Origin: Psychrobacillus sp. INOP01
Lineage (GTDB): Bacteria; Bacillota; Bacilli; Bacillales_A; Planococcaceae
DNA: 64,000 nt
Reading direction: 5' to 3'
Assembly (NCBI RefSeq): GCF_018140925.1
Contig: NZ_CP073315.1
Coordinates: forward strand, 3,472,001 to 3,536,000
In this document: one piece after another, positions 34,943 through 44,342 of the stretch
Layout: the number at the start of each line of letters is the position of its first letter
Numbering within the stretch: the stretch's first letter is position 1
Program-made: the position numbers and the translations under genes
Notes under the pieces: generated by a model
Seen by the model: the letters and a program-made list of their open reading frames with translations, nothing else
Told to the model about the DNA's origin: nothing
Databases searched by the model: none

Positions 34943-34970
34943 TGTCCCCACTCTCATTAGTGGGGATTTT
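34943..34970 (+). terminator. Terminator of bshC
   Basis: TCCCCACT pairs with AGTGGGGA around CTCATT, followed by TTTTC. Similar sequence (CCCCCACTTT/AAAGTGGGGG followed by ATTTGCAA) recurs at 35658-35695. Confidence 0.85.
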
Positions 34971-35170
34971 CAAATTGCAAGCGCTCGAAGATACAATTTC
35001 TGGCTCATGTCTTCTCTATTTGGCAAACACTTATTAATTCTCTATGATTCCACTAGTATAATAATAAACGTAATTCTGAATTGCTACGAAAAAGTTAGTT
35101 AAATGACGCTAGACACTTATAATCTTACATCTTAGATTGGCTGTATTAAAACTCACTATAAGTACAAATC

Positions 35171-35302
35171 ACTTGATTGTAGTGTAGGGCGGCGACTCCG
35201 GCGGGATGAGTGAGACAGATGAAACATCACAACCGACGCGTGAGCGACGGTGATAGTTCGTCGCTCACCCCGCGGAACGCGTCCGCCTGAAACGGAAATC
35301 TG
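35171..35302 (-). repeat. GC-rich hairpin repeat R1, copy E (inverted)
   Basis: TTGATTGTAGTGTAGGGCGG CGACTCCGGCGGGATGAG on the left and CACCCCGCGGAACGCGTCCG CCTGAAACGGAAATC on the right are the reverse complement of copy B-left. It has the first core type, GAGTGAGACAGATGAAACATC. The preceding stretch 34971-35170 is AT-rich with no gene or signal I can name. Confidence 0.85.
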
Positions 35303-35321
35303 CAGGAGTATTCATTTTGTT

Positions 35322-35357
35322 AAAGTAGCGTGAACCCGGTGTTCATGCTACTTTTTT
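35322..35357 (+). terminator. Hairpin terminator attached to R1 copy E
   Basis: AAAGTAGCGTGAAC pairs with GTTCATGCTACTTT (one mismatch) around CCGGT and is followed by T-rich sequence. Remnants of the same hairpin accompany copies B and C, so it belongs to the repeated unit; here it would stop readthrough in the region ahead of mraZ. Confidence 0.75.
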
Positions 35358-35417
35358 ATATACTTTCTTATATTTCAAAAAAGTAGGAAAAAATCACTTC
35401 TGGTTTCAAAAAGTTGT

Positions 35418-35548
35418 GGAGGGCAACGGACGGAAAAAGCAATAAGCCTCTCTTAAAAATCAATCGGTAATAATATTGCAGCAAGTCCGTCCAAAGCTCA
35501 CCGAAAACGATAGAAGCAATTTTTAAACTTAAAGGGCCTCCCGCTTTT
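35418..35548 (+). repeat. Putative structured-RNA repeat R2, copy 2
   Basis: Same order of elements as the copy before panE: closing helix GGAGG (35418-35422) with CCTCC (35537-35541), second helix GGACGG (35428-35433) with CCGTCC (35487-35492), inner helix GCAATA (35439-35444) with TATTGC (35474-35479), plus conserved CGGTAATAATATTGCAGCAA and CCGAAAACGATAGA. The 5' extension is missing. It lies about 345 bp upstream of mraZ. Confidence 0.65.
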
Positions 35549-35610
35549 CAAATGAAACGCCATTTTTCAACCAACAGTTCTGAAATTCCAATTTACCTTG
35601 CTATCATTCC

Positions 35611-35695
35611 AACTAATCACCAGATTTATCTTTTGGTGATTAGTTTCATGACACCTGCCCCCACTTTCTGTGTAATTTCTTCATTAAAGTGGGGG
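35611..35695. other. Two consecutive perfect hairpins upstream of mraZ
   Basis: AACTAATCACC (35611-35621) pairs with GGTGATTAGTT, and CCCCCACTTT (35658-35667) pairs with AAAGTGGGGG (35686-35695). Neither is followed by a T-run. The second resembles the bshC terminator. The rest of 35549-35838 holds no gene and no clear promoter. Confidence 0.55.
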
Positions 35696-35838
35696 ATTTG
35701 CAATTAAACACATATAAATATATCAATTTTTCACGTCTTAAGTTCTATGATTACTTTGTTGAATTTGCTAGAAAAAACGTCTCAACAAGTACTATTTACA
35801 CATTTTAAAGAAATATTGTCCTGTTTTTAAAAAAACGG

Positions 35839-35882
35839 TGGAGGAAAGTGGGGCGATGTGGTATGTTATTGACATAAAGTGG
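35839..35882 (+). promoter_or_regulatory. MraZ-box-like direct repeats upstream of mraZ
   Basis: TGG triplets at 35839, 35849 and 35859 (TGGAGGAAAG, TGGGGCGATG, TGGTATG) keep an exact 10-bp period; a further TGGGG at 35880 merges with the mraZ SD. MraZ is known to repress its own operon through TGGGN direct repeats with this spacing. Confidence 0.65.
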
Positions 35883-35892
35883 GGTGAGTAGC

Positions 35893-36324
35893 ATGTTCAT
35901 GGGCGAATATCAACATAACGTTGATGCGAAGGGACGGTTAATAATTCCTTCTAAATTCCGAGAGCACTTAGAAGACAATTTTGTCCTAACACGTGGTCTT
36001 GATAATTGCTTATTTGGTTATCCTATGAATGAATGGCGAAAACTCGAAGAAAAACTAAAAGAACTCCCCGTTACGAAGAAAGACGCTCGTGCATTTACTC
36101 GTTTTTTCTTCTCCGGTGCAACTGAAGTAGAAATAGACAAACAAGGTCGTATCAACATCCCAAATAATCTCCGTAGCTATGCAAAAATGGACAAGGAATG
36201 TATCGTACTTGGAGTATCAAATCGTCTTGAAATTTGGGCTAAAGATGCTTGGGAAAATTATTTTGTGGAATCTGAGGATTCTTTTAATGATATTGCAGAA
36301 AATATGATTGGCTTTGACATATAA
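35893..36324 (+). CDS. mraZ: Transcriptional regulator MraZ
   Basis: A 143-residue DNA-binding protein with two SpoVT/AbrB-like MraZ domains: [24 protein letters not shown] (first DxKGR motif) and [23 protein letters not shown] (second). It binds repeats upstream of the mra/dcw operon it heads, and such repeats are visible at 35839-35863. ATG 35893 is the family start. The 136 bp before rsmH hold a hairpin (AACTAAAcTCA .. TTGAaTTTAGTT, 36325-36364) without a T-run. Confidence 0.95.
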   Translation: MFMGEYQHNVDAKGRLIIPSKFREHLEDNFVLTRGLDNCLFGYPMNEWRKLEEKLKELPVTKKDARAFTRFFFSGATEVEIDKQGRINIPNNLRSYAKMDKECIVLGVSNRLEIWAKDAWENYFVESEDSFNDIAENMIGFDI

Positions 36325-36460
36325 CTAAACTCAGCCGGGCATTGCCCCCGTTGAATTTAGTTAAAGCCTTTGGCTGTTGTTACAGATTACATCGAGCAAG
36401 ACCAATATAAATCTGAACAAACATACGCCAAGGAGAATTTGATTAAGAGGAGGAAACAGC

Positions 36461-37411
36461 TTGTTTCATCACACAACCGTATTATTAAAAGAAACAGTAG
36501 ATGGACTAGCTATTCGTCCTGATGGGGTCTATGTAGATTGCACTCTAGGCGGAGCAGGCCACAGTGAATATTTAGTACAACAATTGAATGAAAAAGGTAG
36601 ACTTATTTGCTTCGATCAAGATATGACGGCTATTGAAAATGCCAAGATAAAACTAGCACCATTTTTAGATAAAGTCACATTTGTACATGCTAACTTTCGT
36701 TATTTAAAAGATGAACTTTACCAAATTGGTATCGAAAAAGTTGATGGTATTTTGTATGACTTAGGTGTATCATCTCCACAATTAGATACACCAGAACGTG
36801 GATTTAGCTACAATTATGATGCTCCGTTAGATATGCGGATGGACCAAACAAGTGAGTTAACTGCTTACCATGTGGTCAATGAATGGTCATATGAAAAACT
36901 ACTTAAGATATTTTTCCGTTACGGAGAAGAGAAGTTTTCTAAACAAATAGCACGTAAAATTGAAAAAGCTAGGGAAATAGAGCCAATTGCTACGACTTTC
37001 CAACTTGTAGAACTAATAAAAGAAGGTATTCCTGCCGCTGCTAGAAGAACAGGTGGACATCCTGCAAAACGTATTTTCCAGGCAATCCGAATTGCTGTAA
37101 ATGACGAATTAGGTGCAGCAGAAGACTCCCTAGAAGATGCAATTAAGCTTATAAAAGTAGGAGGAAGAGTAAGCGTTATTACCTTCCATTCTTTAGAAGA
37201 TAGACTAACTAAAACAATTTTTAAAGAAGCATCCTCTATACCTGATTTACCACCAAATTTACCAATGATTCCTGTAGGCATGGAGCCAATGTTAAAACTG
37301 GTTACAAGAAAACCGATTGTCCCGTCGGAGGAAGAATTGGCGGTAAATAATCGTTCACGTTCAGCTAAGTTACGCATTGTGGAAAAATTAATCGAAAAGG
37401 GGAGTGTCTAA
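36461..37411 (+). CDS. rsmH: 16S rRNA (cytosine1402-N4)-methyltransferase RsmH
   Basis: MraW/RsmH methyltransferase, 316 residues, acting on C1402 of 16S rRNA. Motifs: [31 protein letters not shown] (SAM loop), [45 protein letters not shown] and VISFHSLED-like [13 protein letters not shown]. Start TTG 36461 behind a strong GAGGAGG SD. ftsL begins at the next base after its stop. Confidence 0.95.
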   Translation: MFHHTTVLLKETVDGLAIRPDGVYVDCTLGGAGHSEYLVQQLNEKGRLICFDQDMTAIENAKIKLAPFLDKVTFVHANFRYLKDELYQIGIEKVDGILYDLGVSSPQLDTPERGFSYNYDAPLDMRMDQTSELTAYHVVNEWSYEKLLKIFFRYGEEKFSKQIARKIEKAREIEPIATTFQLVELIKEGIPAAARRTGGHPAKRIFQAIRIAVNDELGAAEDSLEDAIKLIKVGGRVSVITFHSLEDRLTKTIFKEASSIPDLPPNLPMIPVGMEPMLKLVTRKPIVPSEEELAVNNRSRSAKLRIVEKLIEKGSV

Positions 37412-37780
37412 ATGGCTATACGTAAACAACAGTCACATTCATACATAACGCGGACTTCTTACCCTGAACAACCACATGTAAAGAAGCCGGCAAAACAACG
37501 TAATAAACTGATTTCCCGAGGAGAAAAAATCCTATTTGTTGGATTGTTAGCTGTAGTTACCGTTCTGTCTTTAATGATTATTCAAACTCAAACTGCTGTA
37601 CGGGCTACAACTACCGATATTTCTCTGCTAGAAAAGGAAATTGACTCTACAGTGAAAAAGAATACTGACTTGTCTATACAAGTAAATGAATTATCTACCT
37701 ATGATCGCATTTGGAAAAAGGCGGAAGAGCTCGGTTTGAAACTGAATGAGCAAAATGTAAAGGTAGTGCCAGGACAATGA
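37412..37780 (+). CDS. ftsL: Cell division protein FtsL
   Basis: A 122-residue bitopic division protein. The basic cytoplasmic tail of about 40 residues is followed by one transmembrane helix (ILFVGLLAVVTVLSLMIIQTQ) and an extracellular coiled coil (DISLLEKEIDSTVKKNTDLSIQVNELS). It forms a complex with DivIB and DivIC at the septum. It overlaps pbpB by ATGA. Confidence 0.9.
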   Translation: MAIRKQQSHSYITRTSYPEQPHVKKPAKQRNKLISRGEKILFVGLLAVVTVLSLMIIQTQTAVRATTTDISLLEKEIDSTVKKNTDLSIQVNELSTYDRIWKKAEELGLKLNEQNVKVVPGQ

Positions 37781-39981
37781 ATAAGAAATTTCGTTTTCAA
37801 TGGGGAGCCTTTCTAATGTTTTTACTATATGGAGGGCTCTTTTTTTTATTACTTAGTCGTTTTGTATTTATACAGTATACAGGCACAGCAGAAGGACAGG
37901 AATTATCAACAAAAGCAGAGAACAAATATAGTAGAGAACAAACTCTTCAAGCGAGTAGAGGTGAAATAATTGATCGTAATGGTGAAATTATTGCACAGGA
38001 TACACTTAGCTACAAAATGATTGCTGTGATTAGCCCCAGTGCCACTAACAATAGTAGTATACAAAGACATGTTAGTGATACAGCAAAGACTGCTGAAGTT
38101 CTATCGAATTATATAGATATGACAGAACAAGAGATTACAGATTTACTAGATAAGAATATAAAAGCTGAGAAGTACCAAGTGGAATTTGGAAAAGCTGGTA
38201 GGGATATTAGTAACCAGCTAATGGAAGAGATTAAAAGTAACAAACTGCCTGGAATTATTTTTATAGAGGATTTGAAAAGATTATACCCAAATGGCCAGTT
38301 TGCTTCTCATTTAATAGGTTTTGCTCTAAAAGAAGAGAAGGAAGATGGGACAGCTGAATCAGTAGGAAAAATGGGGCTTGAATATATTTATGATGAAGAG
38401 CTGACAGGTACGCCAGGGAAAGTAGAATTCAAGAGTGATACAAAAGGTTTTTTACTTCCGAATGCTGAAAAGATGGTGACGGAGGCACAGGATGGCTTGG
38501 ATATCCACCTAACGCTAGATAAAACCATTCAAAACTTTCTAGAAGATGCGATGAATAATGCACAAGAAAAATATGAACCAGAGCGGATGACGGCTATTGT
38601 AGCAGATCCGAAAACAGGGGAAATATTAGCTATGTCCCAGCGTCCTACCTTTGAACCGAATACTAGAGAAGGATTATCAACCAACTGGTTAAATGAAGTA
38701 ACAGAGCAGACGATTGAGCCAGGATCTACCTTTAAGATATTCACACTAGCCTCTGCTATTGAAGAGGGAGTATGGGCACCTAATGCTACCTTTAAATCTG
38801 GGTCCTATACTGTATATGATACAACAATTCGTGATCATAACGTAGTAGGATGGGGAAATATATCGTATTTAGAAGGATTTCAACGTTCTTCAAATGTATC
38901 TATGGCTTACTTACTCAACCAAATTGGAGAGAAAACATTCAATGAGTACATTAAACTCTTTGGATTTGGACAAAAGACTGGCATCGACCTTCCACATGAA
39001 GCAACTGGAATTATAGCAGATTCTGGTCCAGTTGAACGTATTACTACAACATATGGTCAGGGGACAACTGTGACACCTATACAAATGGTGCAAGCTATGA
39101 CTGCTATAGCAAATGAAGGCAAGATGATGCAACCCTATATTATTGATAAAATTGTCAATCCAAATACAAATGAAGTAGTACAGAATCATAAACCGACTGA
39201 GAAAGAATCTCCTATTTCTGCAGCAACTGCACAACAGGTAAAAGAAATACTGGCGAGCACCGTAACATCAGAAAAAGGTACTGCCAAGAAATTTAAGTTA
39301 AATGGATATACATCAGCTGGTAAAACAGGTACTGCCCAAATAGCAAAACCAGGTGGTGGTTACTACTGGGGAAGAAATGATTTTCTATATTCTTTCTTAG
39401 GGATGGCTCCAGTTGAGGATCCGCAGTTAATCGTGTATATCATGGTTCATCGACCTAATTTGGAGTTAACAGAATCAGGCTCCGATGCGACATCAGAAAT
39501 CTTCAATACAGTGACGGAAAGAAGTTTGAAATATTTAAACATCGAACCTGAGAATTTGGAACTTGCGAATCCAATTGAAATACCAAATGTAATTGGAGAA
39601 AATATGATAGAAAGTCAAAGCAAACTGGAAGCACTTGGGTTGAAAACTGTAGTTATTGGTCAGGGCGACAAGGTAGTAGAGCAGTATCCAGAGGCTAATA
39701 CATCAACTATTTCAAATGGCACAGTCTTTATAAAGGGACAGGGAGATATTCAATTGCCTAACTTTAAGGGATGGTCAAAAAGAAATGTCATGATCTATAA
39801 ATCATTATCCAATTTACAGATTGATATTGTTGGAGAAGGATTTGTAACAGAACAGAGTCTGACTGGAGGATCGATTGTAACTGCTGATACTCCAATCGTC
39901 GTCCAATTTGCAACTCCAGAGGAAGTAACGAATATGGAGACAAATAGAGAAGAAATAATAACAGATCTTCCTCAGGATTAA
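37777..39981 (+). CDS. pbpB: Penicillin-binding protein 2B (septal transpeptidase)
   Basis: Class B PBP that crosslinks septal peptidoglycan. The 734-residue protein has an N-terminal membrane anchor, a dimerisation domain (ASRGEIIDRNGEIIAQD), a transpeptidase domain with Ser317 in EPGSTFKIF, the SSN triad in QRSSNVSMAYL and Lys516 in GKTGTAQ, and two C-terminal PASTA domains (from IPNVIGENMIESQSKLEALG). Start overlaps ftsL. A class B PBP paralogue, spoVD, follows 62 bp later. Confidence 0.95.
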   Translation: MNKKFRFQWGAFLMFLLYGGLFFLLLSRFVFIQYTGTAEGQELSTKAENKYSREQTLQASRGEIIDRNGEIIAQDTLSYKMIAVISPSATNNSSIQRHVSDTAKTAEVLSNYIDMTEQEITDLLDKNIKAEKYQVEFGKAGRDISNQLMEEIKSNKLPGIIFIEDLKRLYPNGQFASHLIGFALKEEKEDGTAESVGKMGLEYIYDEELTGTPGKVEFKSDTKGFLLPNAEKMVTEAQDGLDIHLTLDKTIQNFLEDAMNNAQEKYEPERMTAIVADPKTGEILAMSQRPTFEPNTREGLSTNWLNEVTEQTIEPGSTFKIFTLASAIEEGVWAPNATFKSGSYTVYDTTIRDHNVVGWGNISYLEGFQRSSNVSMAYLLNQIGEKTFNEYIKLFGFGQKTGIDLPHEATGIIADSGPVERITTTYGQGTTVTPIQMVQAMTAIANEGKMMQPYIIDKIVNPNTNEVVQNHKPTEKESPISAATAQQVKEILASTVTSEKGTAKKFKLNGYTSAGKTGTAQIAKPGGGYYWGRNDFLYSFLGMAPVEDPQLIVYIMVHRPNLELTESGSDATSEIFNTVTERSLKYLNIEPENLELANPIEIPNVIGENMIESQSKLEALGLKTVVIGQGDKVVEQYPEANTSTISNGTVFIKGQGDIQLPNFKGWSKRNVMIYKSLSNLQIDIVGEGFVTEQSLTGGSIVTADTPIVVQFATPEEVTNMETNREEIITDLPQD

Positions 39982-39991
39982 AAGAGGGAGA

Positions 39992-40021
39992 GAATAGTTA
40001 GGGTCATTTTCTCATAAGTTA
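39992..40021 (+). promoter_or_regulatory. Candidate sigma-E promoter of spoVD
   Basis: GAATAGT (39992-39998), 14 bp, CATAAGTTA (40013-40021). The -35 matches 6 of 7 bases of the recalled sigma-E consensus and the -10 fits CATAnnnTA. spoVD of B. subtilis has its own sigma-E promoter in the same gap. Confidence 0.45.
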
Positions 40022-40043
40022 TCTAAAACGGACTAAAGGGGAT

Positions 40044-41951
40044 TTGGCAATTTCTAAAATAAAACAAATTATGCGTCTACGAATGATTTGGATTATGATT
40101 ATTTTTTTATTCTTGTTGGTACTTTTTAAATTAGTTCAACTTCAATTTTTTCAATTTGATGAGCTTACGACGAAAGCGAAAGAAAGCTGGGATAGAGAAC
40201 TACCCTACGCCTCGCTTCGTGGAAACATCTTGGATCGTAATGGAGAAGTAATTGTTGGAAATAAGCTTGCACCTACCTTATTTTATATGCCATCTCAAAA
40301 TGATGATCCTGAAAAGGTAGCAGATGAAATTGGATCATTAATTGGTATGGACAAAGGTGAACTTTTAGAGCAAATAAACAAAAGAAGTTACTTGGTAAAA
40401 ATTGCACCAAAAGGAAAAAATATTTCTAGTGAACTAGCAATGGACATACAAGATAAGAATATTAAAGGATTGTATGCAGGAGTCGATTATATAAGAGACT
40501 ATCCTTATGGTAATATGTTATCTAGATTAATAGGATTCACAGGATATGATGCACAAGGACTTGCTGGAATCGAGTATCAATATGATTCAATTTTAAAAGG
40601 TGAATCTTCCGCTGTTCGAATGTTTACTGACGCAAAAGGAGTACCACTTCCACATGTGGACGATGGCTGGAAAAATGGCGTAAAAGGTAATCATGTTCAA
40701 CTTACAGTAGATTTAGATATTCAAAATGTGGTTGAACGTGAGCTTACTCAAGCTATGCAAAAGTATGAGGCAACCCAAGCGATTGCAATCGTTATGAACC
40801 CTAAAAACGGTGAAATTTTAGCACTTGCTTCTGCTCCAAACTTCGACCCATCTAAATACCAAGAGGTGGATTCAACTATTTATAACCGAAACTTACCAGT
40901 ATGGATGACCTTTGAACCTGGTTCAACTTTTAAGATTATTACATTAAGTGCTGCATTAGAAGAGAATGTAGTAGACTTAGAGGAGGATCACTTTCATGAT
41001 ATTGGTTATACCATGGTTGAAGGATCTAGGCTTCGTTGCTGGAAACGTGAAGGGCATGGAGATCAAACATTCTTAGAGGTTGTTGAAAACTCTTGTAACC
41101 CTGGTTTTATTGAATTAGGAAATAGAGTTGGTGCAGAGAAGCTGTCAGAATACATACGTAACTTTGGCTTTGGTGAATCAACAGGATCAGGGATGGCTGG
41201 TGAATCAACGGGTATTCTATTTAGTAAAGAGAACTTTGGACCAGTTGAACATGCTACAACATCCTTCGGCCAAGGGATATCTGTTACTCCAATTCAACAA
41301 GTGCAAGCTGTAGCTGCGGCAGTTAATGGTGGTTATCTCTATAAGCCATATATTGTGAAAAATACAATCGACGGTGAAACAAACGAAATATTAACAAGTA
41401 GCGAGCCGGAGATGAAGCGTCAAGTTATTAGTGAGGAAACTTCGGCTATTGTACGAGATGCTTTGGAACACGTGGTCGCGGAAGGATCAGGTAGAAACGC
41501 GTATCGTGACCAGCTTCGCATTGGTGGAAAAACAGGTACAGCGCAAAAAGTTCAAGACGGCAGGTATATGGAAGGTGAATACATCGTTTCCTTTATCGGT
41601 TTTGCACCTGCAGATAATCCAGAACTTATTGTATACGTGGCAATTGATAACCCAAAACATAGCAGTCAATTTGGAGGAGTCATTGCAGCACCTATTGTAG
41701 GTCAAATTTTGGAAGACTCCCTGAAGACAAAAGGTAGTGGCACCCAACTGGAAAAAGAATATAGATGGGGAGATGTGGAGCAAGTTCGTACACCAAATCT
41801 AGTGGGAACGAAAAGAAAAGAAATCACGTCCTATATGTATCCGTTCACTATTGTTTGGCATGGTGATGGAGACGAAATAATATCCCAATTACCAAAAGAA
41901 AATGGGCTCATCCCATTAGATGGGACGATACATGTTTACACAAATAAATAA
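40044..41951 (+). CDS. spoVD: Sporulation-specific penicillin-binding protein SpoVD
   Basis: Class B PBP needed for spore cortex synthesis, partner of SpoVE. The 635-residue protein has one anchor helix (MIIFLFLLVLFKLVQLQFF), a dimerisation domain (SLRGNILDRNGEVIVG), Ser294 in EPGSTFKII, the SxN triad in ENSCNPGF, Lys496 in GKTGTAQK, and a single C-terminal PASTA domain (VRTPNLVGTKRKEITS), as in SpoVD. Start TTG 40044 with AAAGGGG SD. murE, which follows spoVD in B. subtilis, is missing; mraY comes next. Confidence 0.93.
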   Translation: MAISKIKQIMRLRMIWIMIIFLFLLVLFKLVQLQFFQFDELTTKAKESWDRELPYASLRGNILDRNGEVIVGNKLAPTLFYMPSQNDDPEKVADEIGSLIGMDKGELLEQINKRSYLVKIAPKGKNISSELAMDIQDKNIKGLYAGVDYIRDYPYGNMLSRLIGFTGYDAQGLAGIEYQYDSILKGESSAVRMFTDAKGVPLPHVDDGWKNGVKGNHVQLTVDLDIQNVVERELTQAMQKYEATQAIAIVMNPKNGEILALASAPNFDPSKYQEVDSTIYNRNLPVWMTFEPGSTFKIITLSAALEENVVDLEEDHFHDIGYTMVEGSRLRCWKREGHGDQTFLEVVENSCNPGFIELGNRVGAEKLSEYIRNFGFGESTGSGMAGESTGILFSKENFGPVEHATTSFGQGISVTPIQQVQAVAAAVNGGYLYKPYIVKNTIDGETNEILTSSEPEMKRQVISEETSAIVRDALEHVVAEGSGRNAYRDQLRIGGKTGTAQKVQDGRYMEGEYIVSFIGFAPADNPELIVYVAIDNPKHSSQFGGVIAAPIVGQILEDSLKTKGSGTQLEKEYRWGDVEQVRTPNLVGTKRKEITSYMYPFTIVWHGDGDEIISQLPKENGLIPLDGTIHVYTNK

Positions 41952-41997
41952 AATAGTACATTCATTAATAGTTGATCGTATTTAAGGAGATTTTTTC

Positions 41998-42969
41998 ATG
42001 ACATTATCTACAACGGTTATTACACTTATTGTTAGTTTTTTACTTTCTGTTATTCTTGCTCCAATCGTTATTCCATATTTAAGAAAAATGAAATTTGGTC
42101 AAAGTATAAGAGAAGAAGGCCCTCAGTCGCATCAAAAAAAGGCGGGTACTCCTACAATGGGAGGGCTAATCTTCTTAGCTTCCATTATTATTTCTACACT
42201 TGGTCTTTCATTTTATTTTGATAAGTTAACGACTCAGTCAATTGTTTTATTAGTTATTTTGGTAGGATTTGGTGTCATTGGGTTTTTAGACGATTTTATA
42301 AAAGTTGTATTGAAAAGAAATCTAGGTTTAACATCAATTCAGAAGCTAATTGGTCAAATCCTTATTGCAGTTATCGCTTACTTCTTACTAAAGCAAGGTC
42401 CATTTGATACAACAATCGAAATACCGTTTACACAAATGGAACTACCTTTAGGTCAATTGTATATAGCGTTCCTAATATTCTGGCTAGTTGGATTTTCAAA
42501 TGCGGTCAACTTAACAGATGGCTTGGATGGTTTAGTAGCAGGAACTGCAACGGTTGCCTTTGCGACATTCGGTGTTCTAGCGCTTGCTTATGAACAAACA
42601 GATATAGCTATATTCACATTCAGTGTTTCAGGTGCGCTTTTAGGCTTTTTATTGTTCAACAAAAATCCAGCGAAAGTCTTTATGGGAGATACGGGTTCTC
42701 TAGCGTTAGGTGGAGCACTAGCCATGGTATCCATCCTAGTTAAACATGAATTGTTATTACTCCTAGTTGGGATTATTTTTGTAATTGAAACGTTGTCGGT
42801 AATATTGCAGGTAATTAGTTTTAAAACAACCGGCAAACGTATATTCAAAATGAGCCCGATTCACCATCATTTTGAATTATCAGGGTGGAATGAGCGTAAA
42901 ATAGTTACCGTATTTTGGGCAATAGGTTTTATAGCTGCAATGATTGTAGTCTGCTTGGAGGTTTTGTGA
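41998..42969 (+). CDS. mraY: Phospho-MurNAc-pentapeptide transferase MraY
   Basis: Integral membrane enzyme that forms lipid I from UDP-MurNAc-pentapeptide and undecaprenyl phosphate. The 323-residue protein has ten helices and the family motifs [49 protein letters not shown] and the active-site loop [22 protein letters not shown] before ATG 41998. murD starts 1 bp after its stop. Confidence 0.96.
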   Translation: MTLSTTVITLIVSFLLSVILAPIVIPYLRKMKFGQSIREEGPQSHQKKAGTPTMGGLIFLASIIISTLGLSFYFDKLTTQSIVLLVILVGFGVIGFLDDFIKVVLKRNLGLTSIQKLIGQILIAVIAYFLLKQGPFDTTIEIPFTQMELPLGQLYIAFLIFWLVGFSNAVNLTDGLDGLVAGTATVAFATFGVLALAYEQTDIAIFTFSVSGALLGFLLFNKNPAKVFMGDTGSLALGGALAMVSILVKHELLLLLVGIIFVIETLSVILQVISFKTTGKRIFKMSPIHHHFELSGWNERKIVTVFWAIGFIAAMIVVCLEVL

Positions 42970-42970
42970 G

Positions 42971-44326
42971 ATGAAGAAATTACCAATTGTATTTCATAAA
43001 AAAATACTCGTTTTGGGATTAGCAAAAAGTGGTACTGCAGCTGCAGAAACTCTTCATGATTTAGGAGCTTTCGTTACTGTAAATGATTCAAAGCCATTTG
43101 AGCAAAATGAAAATGCTCAGTATTTGTTATCCAAAGGGCTAACTGTTATTTGTGGAAGTCATCCGGAGGATCTTTTGGACGAAGGGTTTAGCCTGATCGT
43201 CAAAAATCCTGGGATACCTTATACAAATCCAGTCATTGCGGAGGCAAATAAAAGAGGTATTCCTGTATGGACGGAAGTAGAGTTAGCATATCGCATTAGT
43301 GACGCCCCTATGATAGGAATTACCGGCTCTAACGGGAAGACTACAACGACTACATTAATATTTGAGATGCTTGCCGCAGCAAATAAAGAGCCAAAAATAG
43401 CTGGGAATATTGGGACGGTGGCAACTAGTGTTGCAAAAGAAGCGACAGCTGACAATATTATCGTAACCGAATTATCTTCGTTCCAACTCATGGGTACTGA
43501 GGAGTTAAAACCAAAAATTTCCGTATTATTAAACTTGTATGAGGCGCATTTAGATTATCATAAGGATTTTCAAGAATACACAGATGCCAAATATAAAATT
43601 ACTCAAAAACAAGATGCTACCGATTGGTTAGTTTTTAATGGCGAACAGCAAATTGTTAAAGACTATGCCCAAAAGAGTATGGCATCCCAAATACCTTTCT
43701 ATGTAAGCAGTAAAACAAAGGAAGGTATTAGTGCGGATGATCTATACGTTTACTGGAACGGGGAACCATTATTTGAACGATCGATCATTGCCCTACGAGG
43801 TAAACATAATTTAGAAAATGTATTAGCTGCTACGGCTACTGCATTAACGATGAATTGTTCAGTAGAAGCTATTACAAATGTGTTATCGACTTTCCACGGA
43901 GTTAAGCATCGTACTCAGTTCATCAGGGAATGGAAGGGGCGTAAGTTTTACAATGATTCAAAAGCTACCAATGCACTTGCCACTAAAAGTGCTTTGGAGG
44001 GATTTACGGAGCCAGTTATATTAATAGCAGGTGGTGTGGATCGTGGCCATTCATTTGATGAACTAATACCATACTTAAATCGAGTGAAAGCTTTAGTCCA
44101 CTACGGTGCAACTAAAGATCGACTGCAAAAATTTGGAGAAGTGCAAGGAATACCTTCAGTAGTTAGTGTCCAAACATTAGGTGAAGCATTTGAAATGGCA
44201 ATAGACGCATCTTCAGAAGGGGATATCGTATTATTATCCCCTGCATGTGCAAGTTGGGACCAATACGAAAGCTTTGAGATACGTGGAGAAGAATTTATCG
44301 ACCGAGTTATTTCTTTAGAAGAGTAA
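42971..44326 (+). CDS. murD: UDP-N-acetylmuramoylalanine-D-glutamate ligase MurD
   Basis: Adds D-glutamate to UDP-MurNAc-L-Ala. The 451-residue protein has the N-terminal Rossmann-like segment ILVLGLAKSGTAAAETL, the P-loop GITGSNGKTTTT, ELSSFQL, NLYEAHLDYH (NH/E region) and the C-terminal FYNDSKATNALATKSAL with LLSPACASWDQYESFEIRGEEF, all diagnostic of MurD. Next gene is spoVE, whose start is unusual. Confidence 0.96.
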   Translation: MKKLPIVFHKKILVLGLAKSGTAAAETLHDLGAFVTVNDSKPFEQNENAQYLLSKGLTVICGSHPEDLLDEGFSLIVKNPGIPYTNPVIAEANKRGIPVWTEVELAYRISDAPMIGITGSNGKTTTTTLIFEMLAAANKEPKIAGNIGTVATSVAKEATADNIIVTELSSFQLMGTEELKPKISVLLNLYEAHLDYHKDFQEYTDAKYKITQKQDATDWLVFNGEQQIVKDYAQKSMASQIPFYVSSKTKEGISADDLYVYWNGEPLFERSIIALRGKHNLENVLAATATALTMNCSVEAITNVLSTFHGVKHRTQFIREWKGRKFYNDSKATNALATKSALEGFTEPVILIAGGVDRGHSFDELIPYLNRVKALVHYGATKDRLQKFGEVQGIPSVVSVQTLGEAFEMAIDASSEGDIVLLSPACASWDQYESFEIRGEEFIDRVISLEE

Positions 44327-44342
44327 TGAAAGGATGACCTAA

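Noticed and set aside
35611-35646. Hairpin AACTAATCACC/GGTGATTAGTT as a terminator
   Set aside because: No T-run follows and no gene ends nearby; kept only as an unexplained hairpin.
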